64,000 nt of DNA from Apostichopus japonicus (Eukaryota > Echinodermata > Holothuroidea > Aspidochirotida > Stichopodidae), in NCBI RefSeq assembly GCF_037975245.1, contig NC_092569.1, positions 839,001 through 903,000 on the forward strand. Direction: 5' to 3'. The position numbers and the translations under genes were made by a program. Of this stretch, positions 45,571-64,000 are shown piece after piece. Position 1 is the first letter of the stretch, and the number at the start of each line of letters is the position of its first letter. The notes beneath the pieces were generated by a model that did no database searches, was not told where the DNA came from, and was given only the letters and a program-made list of their open reading frames with translations.

Positions 45571-45713
45571 TTCGTGTACCTTCCAGCATACTGCAGTGTG
45601 ACTTCTTTCACTGCAGAAAACATCTATTTTCTACGTGTGTACCTGAACCTCATCAGCCTTTTCGTCGGATGCACTTTGGCGCAAGTCCATGTGAGCTCAG
45701 AACTAGAAAGAAC

Positions 45714-58151
<12,438 letters not shown>

Positions 58152-61100
58152 AGATTTTGATTTAATACTTCATATAAATATGATGTCTGCATTCCATATT
58201 TAGAGACACGGCTGTTGCATAATCATGAAAATATTGAAAATAATGAAGGCCATTCCGGTCATTAAGATATAATATTCGACTCGTTCATCTTTCTTATCCG
58301 CATTTATCTGCACATACAAAATGTTGCTTAGCCTTTCCTACTATATATCTTTGCTTTTAACAAAAAAAAATCGACAGGATAATTAAACGTGAAACTAGGA
58401 AAACCAGTCTACGGCCTAAATTCGTACATAACTTGCAAATCATGTGCCGAAGTGTCGTGTTTTGAAAGAAGTGATTTATTTTCAATAGAGAGGCAGAAGA
58501 AGCAATTTGATCTCTCTCGGGGAAAAAACTTATGATTTACTGAAACAGCTTTCATTGCCTTCCACTTGTTTAATGTAAACATTCATTCTTACAACAATCA
58601 TCGAAAACTTCAATTGAAATATTGATGTTGATAATCAACAGAACTATGACTATCGGAGGCATGATAAACATTGAAATCGCTAAAGAAAACCACTAAGCAT
58701 TCTCTACATCCGTAGTTACCATGCATCGTCCACGTTGTGTTGCCAGGTAGCAAATAAAGTAATGAATCTTTAATAAGCTTTATTTAATTGCTAAACCCTT
58801 TAATGACACTGTTAGTATATATACCCTTCTTAGAATTATTTTTCAAGTACGTAGCTTCATTAAAGTTTCTCGAAGGGTGGTTGAGGAGGTGGGGAAGGAG
58901 GAGTGGGAAGCAAGTATTTTTTTATAGATACAGAAACACATAGTGAACTAGCGGTACGTTATAATACATCGGTATTGAACATATGGAATGCACTAGCCCT
59001 AAGCGTGCGAACCGTTTCCTCTACTTATATTTTAGTAACGACAGTTATCATTGTAGCCAATTTAAGCGCCAACATTTTCTTCAAGAAGGGGCACCCATCC
59101 CTGAATTAGTCCATTGAGGTACCGAGTTCAGTATCCATGGACTTTCATAACAAGATTCCACTTCTCGTCAGTTTCTACAGAGTTGCTTGTAAAATAGTCT
59201 GTTAAAAAGTCTTCTTGATTCGTCCAAAACGATACAGTTAGCCAGTTGTTATCGTTAACAGGTAATACATGCAGTCTAACAGACTAGGCCCGATATATCA
59301 GTTATATGAAAGTGTGGTAGGCTAAGCTTAATATTGATGATAAATTTTACAGGTATTATAGTTATCCGGAGATGCTGAGACATAAACCGCTCCCCATCCC
59401 CTCGCCCACACACTGCACTCCCAAAATTAAATGAAAGAGAGTCGAATAGACTATCTTTTCTCAATTTCAACTAGTTTGCTGTCTGAAAATATGAAGTTTA
59501 TATAATAACTGACGGAAAAAATGTTAACAGTGCATGAAACTTGCTTGTTCCCTTTATTATCTCTCATAGGCCTATACGGAATATCATGAGCATTATACAC
59601 AAAGAAAACTTTGACACTGACATCACGTGACCATGTATAAATCTTTCACCGACCAGCAGTCGAAGTACATAAATTAACAATAATAAAACAAAAATGACGT
59701 GATTTAATTTTAAGATTTCATTTAATAAGCAGGCAATGTAAATCGTATATTAGGATGCACAGGGTTAGAAGTAAGATGATACGTTAATTAAGATATCGGT
59801 TGTGCCTGCAACGTAACACCTCCTACCAAGCAAATAAATGACTTAAAGGAGAAATATATTGCTAGTTTGTTGCATCAATTTCATAATAAATATGCATATT
59901 GAAGTTACTGGAAAAAGTCCATAACCTCCCAAACATAATACCAAACTAGGTCGTACAGGCATACAATATTTTTAAAACGTGTGCACCTGTAGCCTAATTT
60001 GCATATTACATTCAGGGCAGTAATTTCGTTTGTTATCTGGTAAAACAAAGACTAACTGGGAGCTGATTGTACCATTGCTTGGTTCTTAAAAAAACAGTGG
60101 TCTACTTTATCTTTGTCGTTCATAAGGAACAATTGCATATTATATTTGTAGTTTCTTTTATCTTTCATATCACCAATGGATAAAATAAAATGTACACTAT
60201 GGAACGCACCCAGCTGCATTAGTAGGCAACATGGCACATCCATGCACTGTTTTTGTGTGAGTGATAATAGATGTAGGAAATATTGTTAACATCCCATGTA
60301 AAAATTGGTTCTGCCTCTATTGTATTTCGAAAAAGGGAACACTTTAATGGAACTATAATGGGAAGAAATTGCATTTACAATACGGTATATAAATTGTACT
60401 TGAATTTATGTAGCAGTATAATAGAATTATCCCCCAAAGTAGACAAACATCTTATTGTAGGGTGAAAGATATAAATAAACCTATTTAGTCATAAATACTC
60501 TATTTAGTTTTTACTTAGTCCAATACTACAATTCGCAGAGCATGATAAGATATATCCGTGTTAGCTAATGCCAACAGTAGGCTACACTTTTGACTATATA
60601 AAAAGAGATAAAGAAAAAACGTCGAAATACTTTGGAATAAATTTTTCTTATAAACCATAACAATTAAAAACTAATTTTTTATACCCTTTCGCACCTGCTC
60701 GTGATAAGCTGTTAATTTTTGGTTATCAATCATATTTAAACAAACAATGTATATCTCAGCCTTACAGTAAATCGTTTTATAAGTAGTATTTACAATCTTC
60801 ACAAAACACACACGTAAAATTTATCATTCAGTAACTTGGAATAGGACATGATTGTGACGCACTAATGATGAATATTTAAGCTCATTCATCATCAATGTAT
60901 GAGACACATATTCGTTAAATAATGCTTGATTAAACTTGAAATATAAAATAAATTTGCATTAATTTAATTACGTAATTTTGAATTTTGTAAGGTTTATGAA
61001 TAGCCTCCTTTATTTAATCCCTTGCTCACAGTAGGAAGTATCTTGAGACTGCATGAAGTATTAATCCCATAGCCTACCATCTTGCGGTTTAAATGAGAAT

Positions 61101-61661
61101 AATTGTATTTCCTACATTCATCATATATACCTTCACTCAGGAAGCTACATGGAATATGAAGTTGGATGCGATAACTACTTTTCCCCTCCCTCTAACCACC
61201 CCCCCCCCCGCCACAGAGAGAGAGTGAAAATAAGATTTTTGATACACGATTATTTTACTAAAAGAAAAGATGTTAGTTTCAAAGCTTGTTGTGTAAGATG
61301 TTTACATATTTACTATGTGAGTATGCGTTTGTATGTACGGTATGTGTGTGTATATATGTGTGTAATATATGCGTATGTATGTGTGTGTATATGCGTATGT
61401 GTTAACATATCATAACATCAGCAACGACTGCACCATAAAGAAAACTGTGAATTAATGATAGACCAATGAGGAATGTGAATCTTACTTTAACATTACATAA
61501 TTCTAATATCATTCTTTACCGTTTTAAATACGGTCGGAAATTTTTATCAGTCGTGTCTCTAAATTGGCAAAAAAATAAGGAAACTTTTCAACACGTGTTT
61601 TGCGGTAACACATGGACAACATCTTATGTTTCAAATTTGATTTTCAACACATTACCGTTGC

Positions 61662-61719
<58 letters not shown>

Positions 61720-62480
61720 ATGAATCAATATAGTTTTGTTTATCAACTATTCATCTCTTTCATTTATTTCTCTTTTTCAATTTAAAAAATGTTTTGACAT
61801 TTGGTTTTCATCAACAGTACATAGTATACATTAAAGTACTTACTATAGAGTGCTCACTATACCCAACTCGTTGATTTTTTATAATTGTGTTTGAAAGAGA
61901 GCACACATATGTTTACACTTGATGTCGGGAGTAACAGGGAGACTGCGAACTTAACAAGCTCTGGTAAGTTTTCATTCCAACTTGTTTGGATTACAGCAGA
62001 GGCTAGAGCATGACAACATTATAACAAATTGTTATCAATAGTCATTATTTATGTAAAATCTAATATAGGATAAGTAGTCGAAAGAAATTGTTAATTCTTT
62101 GTCATTTATTAGTAATTCCATGTATCGTTAATAACCACGTGACCCACAACACTAAACCAATCGATACAGCGTTATGCAACATTATTCGGCCTATCCGAAT
62201 CCAAGTAACTTTCTCCAGGAGTTCGCGTGTTATTTTTGTTTCTTGTGATGGAACTTTCTTTATTTCCATGTTACTCAACAATGGCAAAAAAAGTAACCGA
62301 AAAATGTTATGTACGTCGAGTTGTTTACAACGAGGTGCCATTGGGTACCGTACATCATTTGTTTCTGGTAAATTACAGAAGTCTGTATCTAGGAAGATTC
62401 TATAAAAAAAAAGATCAAAGGATGTAATGGTTGATTTACGTTTCTTATATAAAGTACTTTTTAAAACCTAAACGTAATTT
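58152..62480. other. Downstream intergenic region, no supported gene
   Basis: A possible polyadenylation signal for receptor gene 2 is AATAAA at about 58753. Otherwise the stretch holds AT-rich sequence, a GT/AT-rich tract (61320-61400) and an (AT)n run at 61668-61716. Short open frames around 62.1-62.4 kb have no splice context or recognisable domain. Confidence 0.5.
61668..61716. repeat. (AT)n microsatellite
   Basis: A pure AT dinucleotide run in the downstream intergenic region. Confidence 0.95.
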
Positions 62481-62484
62481 GTTA

Positions 62485-62745
62485 ATTGATGAATAATCAT
62501 ACAGATGTTAATTTATGAATAATCATACAGATGTTAATTTATGAATAATCATAGAGATGATAATTTATGAATAATCATACCGATGTTAATTCATGAATAA
62601 TCATACCGATGTTAATTTATGAATAATCATAGAGATGATAATTTATGAATAATCATACCGATGTTAATTTATGAATAATCATACCGATGTTAATTTATGA
62701 ATAATCATACCGATGTTAATTTATGAATAATCATACAGATGTGAA
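62485..62745. repeat. 26-bp minisatellite (GATGTTAATTTATGAATAATCATACC)
   Basis: About ten tandem copies. Variants ending CATACAG, CATACCG or CATAGAGATGATAA alternate, and the CATAGAG variant appears twice, three to four units apart. Confidence 0.93.
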
Positions 62746-63689
62746 ACCATAAAATGGGAAAGCATCGAAGCGATTTGATGACTAATAATTAAGTACATAT
62801 TTTAGTTCAGTCTTAACTCTTATTCTCTGATAATATATGCGAAATAAGGTAATATTATTGGTAAAACTTCATCATGGGCATAATTTATTGAATAATCGAA
62901 TTAAAATTCGTTTACATAAAACAAATGGCATAATACGGAAACAGAAATGAACATATAAGTTGAATAAGTGTTTACCTTAGAGTGTATCTCAATATAGGAT
63001 ATTTCATAATTTAATCCACAGCTTTATGTGATTTGAGTATCGCAGAAATATGAACTATATAAACGAAATCACGACATACTAACACATTTTCTTTAAAAGA
63101 ACTTTCCATGCAAAAACAACAATACATATTCAACAGAACAGAGAGAAATCATACTATCAAAGTAAAAACAGTAGAAAAATAAACAAGCTTATTTAATATT
63201 CGTCTTGAAATCGAAAAGACTTCACTTAAATTATTTACTGACACGTGTGACACATGAAGTCTTTACACATCTGATAAGAATCTATACTTAGATTTATCAT
63301 GTATAGAATTTAACATGCAACTAAATGGTAACAAGCGTCAGATACAATTTCCCTGTAGGGCCAGTTAATATAAAAGCTTTAATAATGTGTAATATAAAAT
63401 TTAAGTTTCTGTTAATTGCTACGGATTTTTAATTACCATTGATTTATAAAAACGTGAATGGATTAAAAACAACAAATCGTTTATATTGTAAGTTAAGAAT
63501 AAAATTAAGTAGATATTTTTATTTATTTATTTGGTTCTGCAGGACACGGACACGGATCTGTATATGTTGACAAAGCAAAAACAAAACATGAGAAAAGAGA
63601 ACATTTATAAATAGCAAGTATACGACTCGAATGCAAACTTCGTTTCAGGCTTACTTCAAAGTGCATCCTTTTGTTACATGTTATGAACT

Positions 63690-64000
63690 CATGAATCAAG
63701 CTATACAACCAGAATACCTTAAACAACAGCTACCTAAGGGGATATGACAGAGGTTGGTTATGTAATAGGGCTTTTCTCTCTTTATCATTTGCAATGATAA
63801 ATAAATGATAAATAGAATCAGCCTCTCTTACTAGTCTAATGAATCAAGCTACAGCCGGTATACCTTAAGCAACAGCTACCTAAGGGGATATGACATAGGT
63901 TGGTTATGTAACAAGGCTTTTCTCTTTTTACCATTTGCAATGATAAATAAATGATAAATAGAATCAGCCTCTCTTACTAGTCTCATGAATCAAGCTACAA
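63690..64000. repeat. ~147-bp tandem satellite running off the window edge
   Basis: The word ATGAATCAAGCTA begins copies at 63691, 63839 and 63985, giving periods of 148 and 146. The copies are about 90-95% alike by eye and contain ACAGCTACCTAAGGGGATAT and a repeated ATAAATGATAAATAG. The array continues beyond position 64000, so its size is unknown. Confidence 0.9.

Larger units (their letters stand above)
42771..45668. other. Intergenic region between the two receptor genes
   Basis: Probable polyadenylation of gene 1 is near AATAAATAAATAA (43177-43190). An (AT)n tract covers 43208-43315. Poly-C patches lie at 43720 and 43945. The distal part is the presumed promoter of gene 2. No coding exon is supported. 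Confidence 0.6.

Noticed and set aside
62088-62427. 105-codon frame and an overlapping MAKKVTEK frame
   Set aside because: No splice sites, domain or neighbour support; the length is within chance for this composition.

Overview
The window looks like animal nuclear DNA, most likely from an echinoderm such as a sea cucumber. The genes are split by short introns (about 0.3 to 3 kb) with GT/AG borders. The families are deuterostome-like: MFSD2, LITAF, fibrinogen-related, and sushi/C-type-lectin receptors. Introns and spacers are full of minisatellites, (AT)n and poly-C tracts, and DNA transposons. The organism is an inference. All exon borders below were read by eye from reading frame, splice dinucleotides and family motifs. 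No search or transcript data were available.

Layout: (1) 1-7.2 kb, + strand: the last 11 exons of an MFSD2-like lysolipid/sodium symporter whose 5' end lies outside the window. (2) 8.8-13.8 kb, - strand: a complete three-exon LITAF-domain gene and one orphan membrane-protein-like exon. (3) 14-21 kb: gene-poor and repeat-rich, with a 63-bp and a 20-bp minisatellite that both show higher-order repeats, plus a MITE and a long palindrome. (4) 21.4-29.5 kb, + strand: a secreted fibrinogen-related protein with a Ser/Thr-rich repeat stalk and an EGF-like linker. (5) 31.5-42.8 kb and 45.7-58.2 kb, + strand: two tandem paralogous 11-exon genes for type I membrane proteins. Their order is signal peptide, CCP, CCP, C-type lectin, C-type lectin, CCP, CCP, mucin-like stalk, transmembrane helix, short tail. 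(6) 58.2-64 kb: no supported gene; a 26-bp minisatellite and the start of a ~147-bp satellite.

Regions 4 and 5 together look like an innate-immunity neighbourhood: one soluble fibrinogen-type recogniser next to two membrane lectin/sushi receptors. The receptor pair is the most interesting system here. Exons 2, 3, 4, 5 and 7 have identical lengths in both copies, and all internal splice phases match. The mucin stalks (485 against 186 residues) and cytoplasmic tails (only copy 2 has an NPAY/YEDL motif) have diverged, which suggests a conserved binding head on different signalling or trafficking bases. Two inverted hAT elements with perfect 8-bp target duplications lie in introns at both ends of this cluster. 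The right-hand one carries a nested Penelope-like fragment whose repeat boundary coincides with a predicted hammerhead ribozyme cleavage site.
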